DNA of 64,000 nucleotides from Cladorhizidae sp. MBARI D1340-BT2 (GCA_028752905.1 JAQNBH010000011.1:32574017-32638016), one strand, 5' to 3'; counted from the first letter of the stretch, positions 1 to 40,457 are shown. Translations and numbers: made by a program. The notes: generated from the sequence alone by a model not told the origin.

Positions 1-720
1 ACCACACTGCAATATAAACATACCACACTGCAATATAAACATACCACATTAAATGAGGTATTGTGCTAGTTGACCTCAGAGAAATTGAGGTCCACAAGTT
101 TGGATAGCTAACAATTTTGATACCAAAAGAAAGCATATAGACAGATGTACATTAATTTAGCACTAGAGAGTTGTACATTAATTTAGCACTAGAGAGATGT
201 ACATTAATTTAGCACTAGAGAGATGTACATTAATCTAGACAGATGTACATTATTTTAGCACTAGACAGATGTATATTAATTTAGCACTAGAGAGTTGTAC
301 ATTAATTTAGCACTAGACAGATGTACAGATGTACACTAGAGAGATGTACATTAATTTAGCACTAGAGAGATGTACATTAATCTAGACAGATGTACATTAA
401 TTTAGCACTAGACAGATGTATATTAATTTAGCACTAGACATGTGTACATTAATTTAGCACTAGACAGATGTATATTAATTTAGCACTAGACAGATGTACA
501 TTAATTTATAACTAGACAGATGTACATTAATTTATCACTAGACAGATGTACATTAATTTAGTACTAGTGAGATGTACATTAATTTAGCACTAGACAGATG
601 TACATTAATTTAGCACTAGACAGATGTACATTAATTTATAACTAGACAGATGTACATTAACTTATCACTAGACAGATGTTCATTAATTTATCACTAGACA
701 GATGTACATTAATTTAGCAT
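1..720. repeat. 26-bp minisatellite array
   Basis: Tandem copies of a unit built around ATGTACATTAATTTAGCAC followed by TAGACAG or TAGAGAG, about 26 bp, with point variants and partial units. It is intronic to ASNSD1 (after exon 9) if the gene continues left. Confidence 0.9.
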
Positions 721-1175
721 TGGGATCAACTACACCACTAGAGCTACATTCAAAAGAGAGCACTGAGAGAATTACATTGTTCTTGGTACCAAAACATAAA
801 AACAACAAATATCCATCTACTTTTGCATGACAAGAAAGCATGTAGATCTATTGATTACTTTTAGTACTAAAAGTGAGCATATACTTATAGCTACATTACC
901 TTTGGAGTATATAGAGAGCTGCATTACTTTTGGTGCCCAAAAATACCACATAGAGACAGAGATAATTACTTTTGGTACCAAATTACAGCCAAATACTTTT
1001 GGTACCAAACTGATCATGGGTTTCTCTTTGAGCTGTACTTAAATCAATGCATCTACAGAACTCCAAATTTGAGACATACCCATTTCTGTAGATTATTAAT
1101 CTTGACCATAACCTCCCTCAAAAGTTTCAGAAAAGATGAGTACTCACAAAATGAAATATTTTACAGAAAACTCAC
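721..1175. other. start of ASNSD1 intron 9
   Basis: No gene seen. It contains a few copies of a motif around CTTTTGGTACCAAA at about 785-1010. Confidence 0.5.
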
Positions 1176-28024
<26,849 letters not shown>

Positions 28025-28400
28025 TTTTCCACTCGCACCGAAAAGTACGTTGGACTCATCGATCGACCCTTTACCTTCCTTGTATTTGCTCAGGAAGCCT
28101 CCGCCCCCTGGGATAGGGTCGGCCACGCCAGGACGTTACCCAGTTTTAAATCACACCCACTTCAAATTGTACAGCCCTGTACTGTTGAGCTTGCTGGGCC
28201 ACCACACATACAGCCAAGTAACTAACAGTAATAACTGTCTAAATTATCAGGACTCAATAATACTAGCTAAGAGTGTCACGTGTTCAAAGGAGGGGGGGAA
28301 GCAAGGGGACCAAAGATCATCAGCTCGCAATTGCTCTGCCACCACCAATACATAACGACTTGCCACCTCCAGTACTGCATCACTTACTCTTCACACTAAG
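28025..28400 (-). promoter_or_regulatory. presumed ASNSD1 5' leader and promoter region
   Basis: The region upstream of the MCG start codon. It has no mobile-element coding signal and no clear TATA box. Transcription start and any leader intron cannot be placed. An AG at 28106-28107 could serve as a leader acceptor, but this is inference. Confidence 0.3.
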
Positions 28401-28762
28401 GATGCTCATTGAAATGGGCGTGATCTAAAACACTCTGTTTTAGAAATATCGTCTTATTAGTTTAATTAAATATTCTTCCCCTAATGATCTCCCTAGTATA
28501 GACTTGAATCTTTCATTATCTAGTATAAAATACCAACTAAACTTGTTACTTCTTGATCACTTCATTTCAAACCTTGATCCATGCTCTTATCATTTTCTAT
28601 GTCCATGTAACAAATGCACTAATATACCATCCCCTCCACCACCACCTCCCCTCCACCACCACCACTTAAATCTGGCTATATACTTGATTTTGACAATCAG
28701 TACTCATTCTCCCTAAATCATGGTCATCACTCATGTTTCTATATAATATGTACTGCAAAGTA

Positions 28763-28913
<151 letters not shown>

Positions 28914-29137
28914 TAGCAACGTGCATTACTTTTCCTAGATTTGTTATCAACTACTTGATATAAATATAATTAATATTATATATATATATATAATATTATA
29001 CATGTGCATAAATAACTGAGATTCTCCAAGTAACATAAATATTCCTTTTGCTTTGAATTAATGACCAGGCACAACTTAAAATACTGAGAATACTGAGAGT
29101 GACATAAATACGAACAAAAGTGAAGGAGTTTGGACCA

Positions 29138-29298
29138 TCATTTTCTGAGGCTCAGAGTGGCGCCGACAAGCATGGCAAACACCACCGCCCCTTGAGCCAG
29201 CACCCTGAACTTCATGAGATATCTCGATGTGCTCATTGGTCCTCTGTTCTTGTAGGCATACACACCATAGCCTATGGTGACTAACGTCCCAGCAATAC
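29138..29298 (-). CDS. HIG1-domain gene exon 2
   Basis: Acceptor TTTGTCTTAG| then GIAGTLVTIGYGVYAYKNRG and on to LSLRK and TGA. It carries almost the whole HIG1 domain. An in-frame ATG 22 bases upstream is intronic. Confidence 0.9.
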
Positions 29299-31902
29299 CT
29301 AAGACAAATTTGAATAGCATAATGTCAGTACATACCCGTCGAGAATTGGAGGGCAGGAAGTGAAGCTAGTGGAGGAGACAAGTGTACCGAGTTATCCCTT
29401 CAGACAACCAACAGTATTGCTGTACTAAACGCATACCAAGTACAATACCACTACTACAAATGGTGCCATGTATATTCTGGCTGAGTCGCAGCATACAGCT
29501 CTTTGTACCATGCTAGAGTGTGGAAGTGATGAGGGCAATGGCAACAACAGAGTTCTACTCTTCCTCTCTCTCCTCACATCTCTAGACTCGTCTTTATGTA
29601 AGCATGTTTGAAGGTTCACTTTTGTGATCTACCATTGAGACAGAAATATGTTGTCAGAGAAATTAAATTTGACGCATTAATGCTCAAAGATCATAACTAA
29701 AATTGCCTCTTACAAAAAAACACCTGCCATATGCATTTATTAAATTCCACGGAAGTTTTAATACTGAAACCATGAACATTTGGACCAGCTATATATAACA
29801 GTGTACGCAAGCTCAAGCCCAATACCGCGACTGAAGTTATGCCCTCCTACGTGTTACTGTGATAGTGTGTGAAATATTCACACCATTACGTGTAAACCTA
29901 CCAGAGTAGAGTTCATAGCTAGATTGGATACGAGACCTTTTGCTACATGTACATGTATGGGTTTAGTAATGAGTTTAGTAATGAGATGATCTCTGTCCAT
30001 TCCCCAGGAAGCCAGTATAGATCATTAGCAGGAAATGAGTACAAATTCAAACAAAGGTCACAGGAAATGTGGTTGCTGGGGTCATGAACCAGGAAATCCT
30101 CGTTAGCAAAGTGTAAAGTGCAGCATCCTGTGTGATTGTTAGTCCCAGGGCCAAACTTATAGGTATGGAATGTTGGGAATGTTGGTACCACAATCCTATG
30201 TCACTGTCGTTATCAACTAGAATGCAGGTGAAAAATTAATCCAGCTCTCTCGTCAGATATTTATACTCTTTTGGTCACATGAATAATTGGTCACATGAAT
30301 AAAGGTCGTGTGAGCTTTGAGTTGCCAGAGCATATTCCACTGGCACATGAAAACCTAGCTAGTCAGCTTGAAACACTACAACCACCAGCACATACAACAT
30401 GGTACTCCTAGTCAGTCATACAAGAGGCATGACTCTTACAAGCTAGAAGACATTCACTAAGTAAGTATCTCACATACTCAGTTCACTATTATTAACTCCT
30501 TTACCTTTGAATTTACACTGTCCCATGCAAATATTTTATTCTTTCTTACACAACATGATCATATGTGCAATAGTCATTACTAAACCACTCAATTACTTGT
30601 TCACATCAATACTGGCGAACTTTAACCAGTGTCAGCTACCCACCCCAGCTTGACCATGGTGATGCCTCACTTCACTACCATTGCAAGTATCTAGCTGCAG
30701 CTGCCAGACTTATCTCTAGCTATACTTACATGAACCTCAATACGGATAGTAGCCATACTAGTTCGGGTTTTATCTCACAAATTTACGTCTGAATACCTTA
30801 ATCGGGATTGAAAGCCTGGTTGGCTAACCCACGTAGATACTACCCTGATTGAAGTGAAGTGGGGTGAAGATGCCCTAGTGAAGATGCCCTAGTAAACACA
30901 GCTTATGATTCAGATGTCTCATCTTTGATGGCAGCTATTTGGCTTTCCCTCGCTCATCATGTACGTGCATACAGTAGCACAAATCATATCCTAAACTTGA
31001 AGTGGAGGCATAATGGACCTCACCAGCTGGTGGAGTAGGCTGAATGACTTATCAATATTGCTATGGAAGTGACTTCCAAGAGCCTTTTTCTATTATCTGT
31101 AATCCAAAAGTCCAAGACCTTAGAGATCATTAGCTATGACAGACCTCTCCCCCCTTCCTCCCCCCTCTCCTATTGGATTATCATGTCAAGTCTAAGAGGA
31201 GTAACTATCATAGTAACACCGACCAGATACATATGCACAACTCTCTCCTGGGAGGCCAGTGTACATACTTTGCCTTGATTGAGAAAGACTTAAGCTATCA
31301 TGTAGCCTGTTTGTGTGTGTGTGTGTGCATGTTGTATGTGTGTAGTTGTCCTGACAAAATAATAAACCTGTATTAAAACCTTGTCACTGAAAAATATCAT
31401 ATCATAGAATGGAGTTTATAAAGCACTTCACTGCCACCACAATTGCAATGTAACAAACCAAAATCGCCTTCGGAGAGTATGTGCTAGGCCATAGCCCATC
31501 ACTATTGGCAACACTAGTACTATATTCCTGCTGTGCTATTATTCTTGTTACTACTATGACTGCTGCTGCTACAACTGCTGCTACTACTGCTACTACTACT
31601 ACTACCTTTAGAATCGAGTCCATATTGATCATCACCTATCTAAAATGTCTACGTCTCATATGGTCGAAGACAACATAGAGTCTACACTATTATGACTGCA
31701 ATCATTTCCTGTCTGTTGTACGAGTGCATCCTTCCTCTATCAGATGTCAAAAAGGAACAATGATACACACACACACACAACAAGTGCATGTACACACACA
31801 CATTCATATGCATGCACATACACACAACATGTGCACACACACACAACATGCACGCACACACAACATGCACACACACACACAACATGCACACACACACACA
31901 CA

Positions 31903-31935
<33 letters not shown>

Positions 31936-32440
31936 CAATAGAAAGAAGAGAGTTGGCTATCAGATACTAGCAACACTCAGAAATGTTTTACAATATAATA
32001 TAACTATATAATATAGAGCCCATGAGGGCCTTCACACATCCTCACAAGTATAACGACTAGTTACTTCCTTAGTCTTCTTTAGCTCTAGTTCTAAGGAGAT
32101 TTGATACAAGTAAAGTGTCCACCTCCACCATACACACACATAGAAGATAAATATGCTCTTCTCAGTCCAGTTACATAATCTACTATTACACACAACCTAG
32201 GGGGGAAAAAGTCACCTTTTGAGAAATCGGTCTCAACCTACATTTGCAATAATATAAAGCCGAGTTGTTTTAAAGGTCTTTGGTGATGTAATTAATTATC
32301 TTACCTATTGGAACAAATGGCGTTTCCTTGGATTTCTGTATCAACTTTTTGCTGGCTGAAGGCTCATTTACTTCATTCCACAGAGCTGGTTGAATCGTAG
32401 CGTTCGTCCCCTTGGTGACATTCATCTGTGTAGAACTCAT
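29138..32440 (-). CDS. HIG1 domain family protein, two exons, complete
   Basis: Exon 1 is 32305-32440 (start ATG, donor CCAATAG|GTAAGA) and exon 2 is 29138-29298 (acceptor TTTGTCTTAG|). Together they give 297 nt, 98 residues and a stop. The N-terminal 45 residues include KLIQKSKETPFVPI. The rest is the HIG1 domain: two predicted membrane helices around GPMSTSRYLMKFRVLAQG, with the hallmark RVxAQG. The length fits the family (about 90-110 residues). HIG1 proteins sit in the inner mitochondrial membrane and assist respiratory supercomplex or cytochrome oxidase assembly. Whether this is the type 1 or type 2 paralogue I cannot decide. The 3.0-kb intron holds an AC microsatellite and no transposon ORF. 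The stop codon is about 1.1 kb from the ASNSD1 start, same strand. Confidence 0.9.
29299..32304 (-). other. HIG1-domain gene intron
   Basis: Mostly unique AT-rich sequence. It contains a short CTG/TAC-rich stretch near 31540-31605 and an AC/CA microsatellite at about 31760-31940. Short open frames here, including a Cys-rich one at 29943-30191, have no supporting signal. I see no mobile-element ORF. Confidence 0.6.
31760..31940. repeat. AC microsatellite in the HIG1-gene intron
   Basis: Interrupted ACACAC blocks with AACATGCACAC spacers. Confidence 0.9.
32305..32440 (-). CDS. HIG1-domain gene exon 1
   Basis: 45 codons plus one base from ATG to CCAATAG|GTAAGAT. The phase-1 junction makes the Gly of PIGIAGT with exon 2. 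Confidence 0.88.
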
Positions 32441-32623
32441 TTTTATCTTGTAGAACTTGGTCTGAACTGAACTTCTGTAGAGCGAGTAAAAAACTGGTGT
32501 TTTATCAGAGTTTTGAAAGCCTCTTTAGAGCGGGGTGACGTATAAAAGGTCAAGTTCTGGTCACGGTACAAAGAGCAGATAAACATTATATCATTGTGAT
32601 GACATCATGAGCAATTATCTCCG

Positions 32624-32646
32624 CCCCCCCCCCCCCCCCCCCCCCC
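32624..32646. repeat. run of 23 C upstream of the HIG1 gene
   Basis: Homopolymer about 185 bases upstream of the HIG1-domain start codon. Confidence 0.9.
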
Positions 32647-32694
32647 TACTTCGGGTTGCAATCGCTATCCCATAACCCTACCTGAAGCCCTAAT

Positions 32695-33200
32695 CCAGAA
32701 ACCTTAGTAGAGGACCACCGTCCAGAAACCTAGAGGACCGCAGTCAGAAACCTAGAGGATCCGCCGTCCAGAAACCTAGAGGATCTGTCCGTCCAGAAAC
32801 CTAGAGGATCCGCCGTCCAGAAACCTAGAGGAACACCTCAGGGGTGCCAACTCCCTTGTCTCATTAATCCTAATACATGTTATTCAACTCTGAATTTTAT
32901 ACCAGTTAAAACTCCAAATATATGCCAGGCAGAGTCATAGTCACAGTGATAATAGTACCTAAATACAAAGATTATTAAAATACATCGAAAGATACTGTAT
33001 ATACAAGGTTAGAAAAATACAAATATTTGTATAAAATCGGCAGCCCTGCCACCGTCCAGAAACCTAGAGGACCACCGTCCAGAAACCTAGAGGACCACCG
33101 TCCAGAAACCTAGAGGACCACCGTCCAGAAACCTAGAGGACCAACGTCCAGAAACCTAGAGGAACACCATCCAGAAACCTAGAGGAACACCGTCCAGAAA
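32695..33200. repeat. 23-bp minisatellite, left part
   Basis: Units of CCGTCCAGAAACCTAGAGGA plus CCA, 23 bp. The array is interrupted by unique sequence at about 32845-33050 and by the hAT element at 33204; it resumes at 35523. Confidence 0.9.
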
Positions 33201-33464
33201 GTTCAAGGGCGTAGGAAGCGGTGCGACCGGTGAGGCCATGGCCTTACCACTTTCTGAGAGAACGGCCAAGGGAATTGGTGGCGGAATCCAGAGCAGGAGA
33301 TCAACAAAATTAAATCTAGTCTGGCGTGGTGAACCCTTTACCTTCCAATGATTGGGAAGGTAAAGGGTTGACTACTAGCCTGAGCCTAAAGCATGCTCGC
33401 TAACAGTTTGTGCAGCTGAAAGTCATAGTGTTAGCTTTGTTTTCAAAGTCATTATCGAGACGAC

Positions 33465-35291
33465 ATGTCACTCTCCAAGGACTTACCCATTCCCTCTATT
33501 GGTGAGAAGCCACATCAACCATCTTTCAGTTTTCCAAAGCATGAGTTTGGAAAAAAGAATCTTGTTAAAAGATCTTTCCAGCCACAATGGTTTACACGCT
33601 GGATATGGCTTCATTATGATGAGGGCCATGATTCAGTCTTCTTGTTATATTTGTGTGAAGGCTTACAAAAAAAACTGCTTTTTTCTATCGTAACTATTGA
33701 GACTTCATATATGTCAACTGGATATACGAACTGGAAGGATGCTTCTCTAAGATTTTCTGCCCATGAAGCTAGCAATTGTCATAAGGATGCTATTTGAGAG
33801 TCATTATGGGTGAGCGACAATCTCAGCTGGTCACAGCACATTACACAGATCACTAGGAGAGCTAATAAACAGATTGGTCTCATTTACAGAAACTTTTACA
33901 ATCATTCAAGTGAAGGTACTCTTCTTCAATTGTACCTTGCATATGTTAGACCCATTCTGGAATATGGTGCCCCTGTATGGGATCCCCACCACTCAACCCA
34001 CATAGAGGAACTGGAAAAAGTGCAGAGATTTGCACTTCGGATGGCATCCAAACAGTGGCACACAGACTACTCCACTTTGCTAGCTTGGTCTGAACTACCA
34101 AGTTTGGCATCCCGTAGAACATTTCTGAAACTATGCTACTTGGCTCATACCCTGCATGGATCTGTCCACTCCACTCACCTGCCACTGCAAACTAGACAAA
34201 TGGACATTCGGCTAAGGAGCTACAACGAGACAAAGATGGAAGTTCCCTTCGCCAGAACTGAATCGTACAAGTCATCATTTTTCCCACATACACTTACTTT
34301 ATGGAACATATTACCTGTTGAAATTAGAGCATGCCAAACTTTCTCAGACTATAAACGTCAATTACAAAGTTTTCTGTATCATTAAGTTTCCATTATTTTT
34401 ATCAGGGAAGTCACTCGTATTTGCATATATTGCTACTTGGCTCCCCCTGCACCCTGTAATGCAAAATTTTCATTAAAAAAAAAATAATAAAAAATAAAAA
34501 AAAAATTACTCTCCCCCAGACATGTCCGAAAATTGGTGAGAGTCTTTCCTCCTTTCATGCTCAGGAAATGAAGGAAAATCGGCAGTGCTTACTCAAATTT
34601 CTATCTAATGTTGTGTTCTTGGCTAGACAATCTTTGCCACTGCGTGGTCGTGGCGATGAATCTAACTCCGACTTTATTCAATTGTTTAGGCTTCGTGGAT
34701 ATGATGACAAAAAAGTATTTGAATGGCTAAGGCGCAGAGCAAGTAAATACACCTCTGCTGAAATCCAAAACGAGATGCTAAAGTCATGGCTCTGAAGGTT
34801 CTGCGTAAAATAGCAGCCTCCCTGCATGCAGCTCCATTCTACACTATCATGGCAGATGAGACTGCAGATGTGAGCAACCAAGAGCAAGACTTCAATGGTC
34901 AGTTATTGAAAACCCAACTTGAAATTGTATCAATTTTCTGCTCAGATGAGGTTGTACTATTAAATGACGTCATTGACCATTTAAAGACTGCTGAACGTGA
35001 ATTGCTATCTGAAGTTTGTAAATTGCTAATGTTACTTTAGTTATGCCTGCATCAAACGCTGTTAGTGAGAGATCCTTCATTGCTTTAAGGAGAATAAAAT
35101 CGTATTTGAGGTCCACCATGACTGAAGTCCGATTAAATCATCTCATGATTCTGCACATTCATAAAGATGCGACTGATAGGTTGGACTTAATTTCAATTGC
35201 CAATGATTTTGTTTCTGAAAGTGAACATCGCTATAAATTTTTGGCACATTCAAACCCAGTGACCTATAGAACTCAAATCACTATGAATTAA
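33465..35291 (+). pseudogene. hAT transposase remnant (split by a LINE)
   Basis: The N-terminal zinc-finger region (33465-33797) has FTRWIWLHYDEGHDS and STGYTNWKDASLRFSAHE. After the LINE come ENRQCLLKFLSNVVFLARQS and YTSAEIQNEMLK (34568-34795) and ASLHAAPFYTIMADETADVS (34786 on). The frame then jumps directly to a late region and the C-terminal dimerisation segment NAVSERSFIALRRIKSYLRS (35043-35291). Most of the catalytic middle is missing, so it cannot encode an active enzyme. Confidence 0.85.
33806..34505 (+). mobile_element. 5'-truncated LINE (non-LTR retrotransposon) 3' end
   Basis: The ORF 33810-34385 encodes the C-terminal end of a reverse-transcriptase polyprotein: LSWSQHITQITRRANKQIGL, LAYVRPILEYGAPVWDPH and a tail with LWNILPVEIR. 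It is followed by an A-rich tail (34474-34505). The pattern fits jockey/CR1/RTE-like LINEs; the exact clade is not resolved. It is inserted in the hAT transposase, so it is the younger event. A possible short duplication ATTA flanks it. Confidence 0.85.
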
Positions 35292-35522
35292 TAATTCTAT
35301 CAATCTTTTACTGTTCCTAATTTTACACAATTATTTGGCACTAATTTAATTTTTTAAGAAAAGAAATACCACACACAACTATGATTATTATATATAGTTA
35401 CAATTAAGTACATACAATATATACCTCCCTTTACTCACTCCCAAACTGGAACTACAACCATCAGCGTTTGGACCATTGCTTCGAATGGCCTTACCACTTT
35501 AAAATTGCTTCCTACGCCCCTG

Positions 35523-35620
35523 AACCTAGAGGACCACCGTCCAGAAACCTAGAGGACCACCGTCCAGAAACCTAGAGGAACACCGTCCAGAAACCTAGAG
35601 GACCACCATCCAAGTGACTA
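35523..35620. repeat. 23-bp minisatellite, right part
   Basis: About four units continuing the 32695-33200 array after the hAT insertion. Confidence 0.9.
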
Positions 35621-36221
35621 GTTCCTTGGTTAAAAAATCCCACTCTGAAGATTTCTCGTGTTTTTCCCCCTTATGGACAAATGGGGAAAATGAAAGGGAA
35701 AAAATCGAAACGAAGCTCGAATAAAATCCAAGACCCTGTCTTGGTCGAGCTATCGCACATCTCTAGCACTTATTTAATCTTGATAGTGCCGAGCATTTTA
35801 AGGCCACCTTATTAGCAGACATGGAGTTGCCACCACCCGCCCGCAAAGAGAAACAGAAAACCAAAAGGCGACAAAATTCAAACGTTCTTCCTTCCCGAAT
35901 GACGTAACATCACACGCCACTGGAACTATAACACATACACGTGGCAAAACTAAAATTAAGTATATATTATGTACACAATGAAGCAAGTTTTCCAGTAGTT
36001 GGTTCACTAGTGGCAGAACATAATGCCAGGAAAGAAATGATAGTAAATATAATGGGCATAAGCATGTGGATTCTCCTATAGATTCCAAGGACACTCCTCA
36101 GATCTTCATTTCTCAGCCACAGCTGGATCAAGGACCAGCCCCCAAGTGGGTTCTGTGCCAAACTGACAAGGGTGAGAGTAGCTAGCAGGGGACAGATAGA
36201 CCAGGAACAATGAGAACAGAA
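35621..36221. other. unique spacer
   Basis: No gene or mobile-element signal recognised. Confidence 0.4.
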
Positions 36222-39200
36222 TGTTATTTACAGCATTGTCGATTCCTAAAACACTATGTAAACTCTATCTTCACAGTGATGCTGCATGACATTCAAAGAG
36301 AATGAGAACAGTATGTTATTTACAGCACTAAAATACCATGTAAACTCGATCTTCATAGTGATGCTGCATGACATTCAAAGAGAATGAGTTATTTACAGCA
36401 CTAAAACACCATGTAAACTCGATCTTCATAGTGATGCTGCATGACATTCAAAGAGAATGAGAACAGTATGTTATTTACAGCACTAAAATACCATGTAAAC
36501 TCGATCTTCATAGTGATGCTGCATGACATTCAAAGAGAATGAGTTATTTACAGCACTAAAACACCATGTAAACTCGATCTTCATAGTGATGCTGCATGAC
36601 ATTCAAAGAGAATGAGAACAGATGTTATTTACAGCACTAAAACACCATGTAAACTCGATCTTCATAGTGATGCTGCATGACATTCAAAGAGAATGAGTTA
36701 TTTACAGCACTAAAACACCATGCAAACTCGATCTTCATAGTGATGCTGCATGACATTCAAGAAGAATGAGAACAATATGTTATTTACAACACTAAAACAC
36801 CATGTAAACTCTATCATCATAATATAGTGATGCTGCATGACATTCAAAGAGAACGAGAACAGTATGTTATTTACAACACTAAAACACCATGTAAACTCGA
36901 TCTTCATAGTGATGCTGCATGACATTCAAGAAGAATGAGAACAATATGTTATTTACAACATTAAACACCATGTAAACTCTATCATCATAATATAGCGATG
37001 CTGCATGACATTCAAAGAGAACGAGAACAGTATGTTATTTACAACACTAAAACACCATGTAAACTCTATCTTCACAGTGATGCTGCATGACATTCAAAGA
37101 GAATGAGAACAGTATGTTATTTACAGCACTAAAATACCATGTAAACTCGATCTTCATAGTGATGCTGCATGACATTCAAAGAGAATGAGTTATTTACAGC
37201 ACTAAAACACCATGTAAACTCGATCTTCATAGTGATGCTGCATGACATTCAAAGAGAATGAGAACAGTATGTTATTTACAGCACTAAAATACCATGTAAA
37301 CTCGATCTTCATAGTGATGCTGCATGACATTCAAAGAGAATGAGTTATTTACAGCACTAAAACACCATGTAAACTCGATCTTCATAGTGATGCTGCATGA
37401 CATTCAAAGAGAATGAGAACAGATGTTATTTACAGCACTAAAACACCATGTAAACTCGATCTTCATAGTGATGCTGCATGACATTCAAAGAGAATGAGTT
37501 ATTTACAGCACTAAAACACCATGCAAACTCGATCTTCATAGTGATGCTGCATGACATTCAAGAAGAATGAGAACAATATGTTATTTACAACACTAAAACA
37601 CCATGTAAACTCTATCATCATAATATAGTGATGCTGCATGACATTCAAAGAGAACGAGAACAGTATGTTATTTACAACACTAAAACACCATGTAAACTCG
37701 ATCTTCATAGTGATGCTGCATGACATTCAAAGAGAATGAGTTATTTACAGCACTAAAACACCATGTAAACTCGATCTTCATAGTGATGCTGCATGACATT
37801 CAAAGAGAATGAGAACAGTATGTTATTTACAGCACTAAAATACCATGTAAACTCGATCTTCATAGTGATGCTGCATGACATTCAAAGAGAATGAGTTATT
37901 TACAGCACTAAAACACCATGTAAACTCGATCTTCATAGTGATGCTGCATGACATTCAAAGAGAATGAGAACAGATGTTATTTACAGCACTAAAACACCAT
38001 GTAAACTCGATCTTCATAGTGATGCTGCATGACATTCAAAGAGAATGAGTTATTTACAGCACTAAAACACCATGCAAACTCGATCTTCATAGTGATGCTG
38101 CATGACATTCAAGAAGAATGAGAACAATATGTTATTTACAACACTAAAACACCATGTAAACTCTATCATCATAATATAGTGATGCTGCATGACATTCAAA
38201 GAGAACGAGAACAGTATGTTATTTACAACACTAAAACACCATGTAAACTCGATCTTCATAGTGATGCTGCATGACATTCAAGAAGAATGAGAACAATATG
38301 TTATTTACAACATTAAACACCATGTAAACTCTATCATCATAATATAGCGATGCTGCATGACATTCAAAGAGAACGAGAACAGTATGTTATTTACAACACT
38401 AAAACACCATGTAAACTCTATCTTCACAGTGATGCTGCATGACATTCAAAGAGAATGAGAACAGTATGTTATTTACAGCACTAAAATACCATGTAAACTC
38501 GATCTTCATAGTGATGCTGCATGACATTCAAAGAGAATGAGTTATTTACAGCACTAAAACACCATGTAAACTCGATCTTCATAGTGATGCTGCATGACAT
38601 TCAAGAAGAATGAGAACAATATGTTATTTACAACATTAAACACCATGTAAACTCTATCATCATAATATAGCGATGCTGCATGACATTCAAAGAGAACGAG
38701 AACAGTATGTTATTTACAACACTAAAACACCATGTAAACTCTATCTTCACAGTGATGCTGCATGACATTCAAAGAGAATGAGAACAGTATGTTATTTACA
38801 GCACTAAAATACCATGTAAACTCGATCTTCATAGTGATGCTGCATGACATTCAAAGAGAATGAGTTATTTACAGCACTAAAACACCATGTAAACTCGATC
38901 TTCATAGTGATGCTGCATGACATTCAAAGAGAATGAGAACAGTATGTTATTTACAGCACTAAAATACCATGTAAACTCGATCTTCATAGTGATGCTGCAT
39001 GACATTCAAAGAGAATGAGTTATTTACAGCACTAAAACACCATGTAAACTCGATCTTCATAGTGATGCTGCATGACATTCAAAGAGAATGAGAACAGATG
39101 TTATTTACAGCACTAAAACACCATGTAAACTCGATCTTCATAGTGATGCTGCATGACATTCAAAGAGAATGAGTTATTTACAGCACTAAAACACCATGCA

Positions 39201-39825
39201 AACTCGATCTTCATAGTGATGCTGCATGACATTCAAGAAGAATGAGAACAATATGTTATTTACAACACTAAAACACCATGTAAACTCTATCATCATAATA
39301 TAGTGATGCTGCATGACATTCAAAGAGAACGAGAACAGTATGTTATTTACAACACTAAAACACCATGTAAACTCGATCTTCATAGTGATGCTGCATGACA
39401 TTCAAGAAGAATGAGAACAATATGTTATTTACAACATTAAACACCATGTAAACTCTATCATCATAATATAGCGATGCTGCATGACATTCAAAGAGAACGA
39501 GAACAGTATGTTATTTACAACACTAAAACACCATGTAAACTCTATCTTCATAGTGATGCTGCATGACATTCAAGAAGAATGAGAACAATATGTTATTTAC
39601 AACATTAAACACCATGTAAACTCTATCATCATAATATAGCGATGCTGCATGACATTCAAAGAGAACGAGAACAGTATGTTATTTACAGCACTAAAACACC
39701 ATGTAAACTCTATCTTCATGTGATGGCATGACATTCAAAAAGAATGAGAACGGTATGTTATTTACAACGCTAAAACACCATGTAAACTCGATCTTTATAG
39801 TGATGCTGCATGACATTCAAAGAGG
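36222..39825. repeat. satellite array of ~73/82-bp units with higher-order repeats
   Basis: The unit contains GATGCTGCATGACATTCAAA, GAGAATGAG, an optional AACAGTATG, TTATTTACAGCACTAAAA and CCATGTAAACTCGATCTTC. Variants (AAGAAGAATG, ATCATCATAATATAG) recur in fixed order. An identical 216-base block starts at 36710, 37511, 38062 and 39186, showing multi-unit duplications. The repeated 71-residue open frame is an artefact. Confidence 0.95.
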
Positions 39826-40457
39826 ACATCCCCATCCACTGTAGCCAAAACGATTGCATGTCATGCTTTTGTACACCATGTGTCATCCAGAAGCCTCCTG
39901 ATTTCTCAGAGGGTCATGCGATGCCCACCCTGCTGATGTAGAGAAGAGACAATGATCTCGGGGTGTGTGGATGAGTGAAGAGTACTTGTTGATGAAAGTG
40001 GAGGACAGTAAGAGATGACCAGAGAGGTATAAATCCTAACCATGTTATATGTGTAAGTGAGAAATGCATATAAATTGCTCAAGTATATGTTCTTCAAAGT
40101 AATGATGGAACTTACGGGGTCAGCATTAAATGTAGAAACTATGTTTAAAAAATAGCTTATTAGAGTACACTTCCCTCATTTAATCCATACAGTCTCTCAC
40201 CTCATGGAACTAATAGCAGGCAATGCACCAACATAGGGGACAGTTAACTTACATTCATCAGCCATCACTGCCCATCCACTTGCATCCACTACAACTTTTT
40301 TCAGTACGAGTATATCAAGGTTCAATTGGCGATAATAGGATATAGACAAAATTGGGTGGCGATAATAAGATGGGTATTTAGATATATCACAAAAATTCTT
40401 ACACCTGGAAGACTTACATGCACATGCAACAATGAGAACCTCACAGACCATTGATGT
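39826..40457. other. unique spacer
   Basis: No coding signal recognised apart from short open frames without support. Confidence 0.4.

Larger units (their letters stand above)
33204..35522 (+). mobile_element. hAT element, internally deleted, with a nested LINE fragment
   Basis: Terminal inverted repeats CAAGGGCGTAGGAAGC (left) and CAGGGGCGTAGGAAGC (right, opposite strand). ATGGCCTTACCACTTT occurs near both ends in the same orientation. It is inserted in the 23-bp minisatellite; no clean 8-bp duplication remains. The transposase is broken by a LINE 3' end and a large internal deletion. Confidence 0.85.

Noticed and set aside
29943..30191. Cys-rich 82-residue minus-strand open frame
   Set aside because: No start context, splice sites or family match; it lies inside the HIG1-gene intron.
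33196..35530. 8-bp target duplication for the hAT at 33204
   Set aside because: Flanks AGAAAGTT and AACCTAGA do not match; the repeats around the element make any weak match meaningless.
36710..39401. The same 71-residue minus-strand open frame at four places
   Set aside because: It is part of the higher-order satellite and has no start or domain support.
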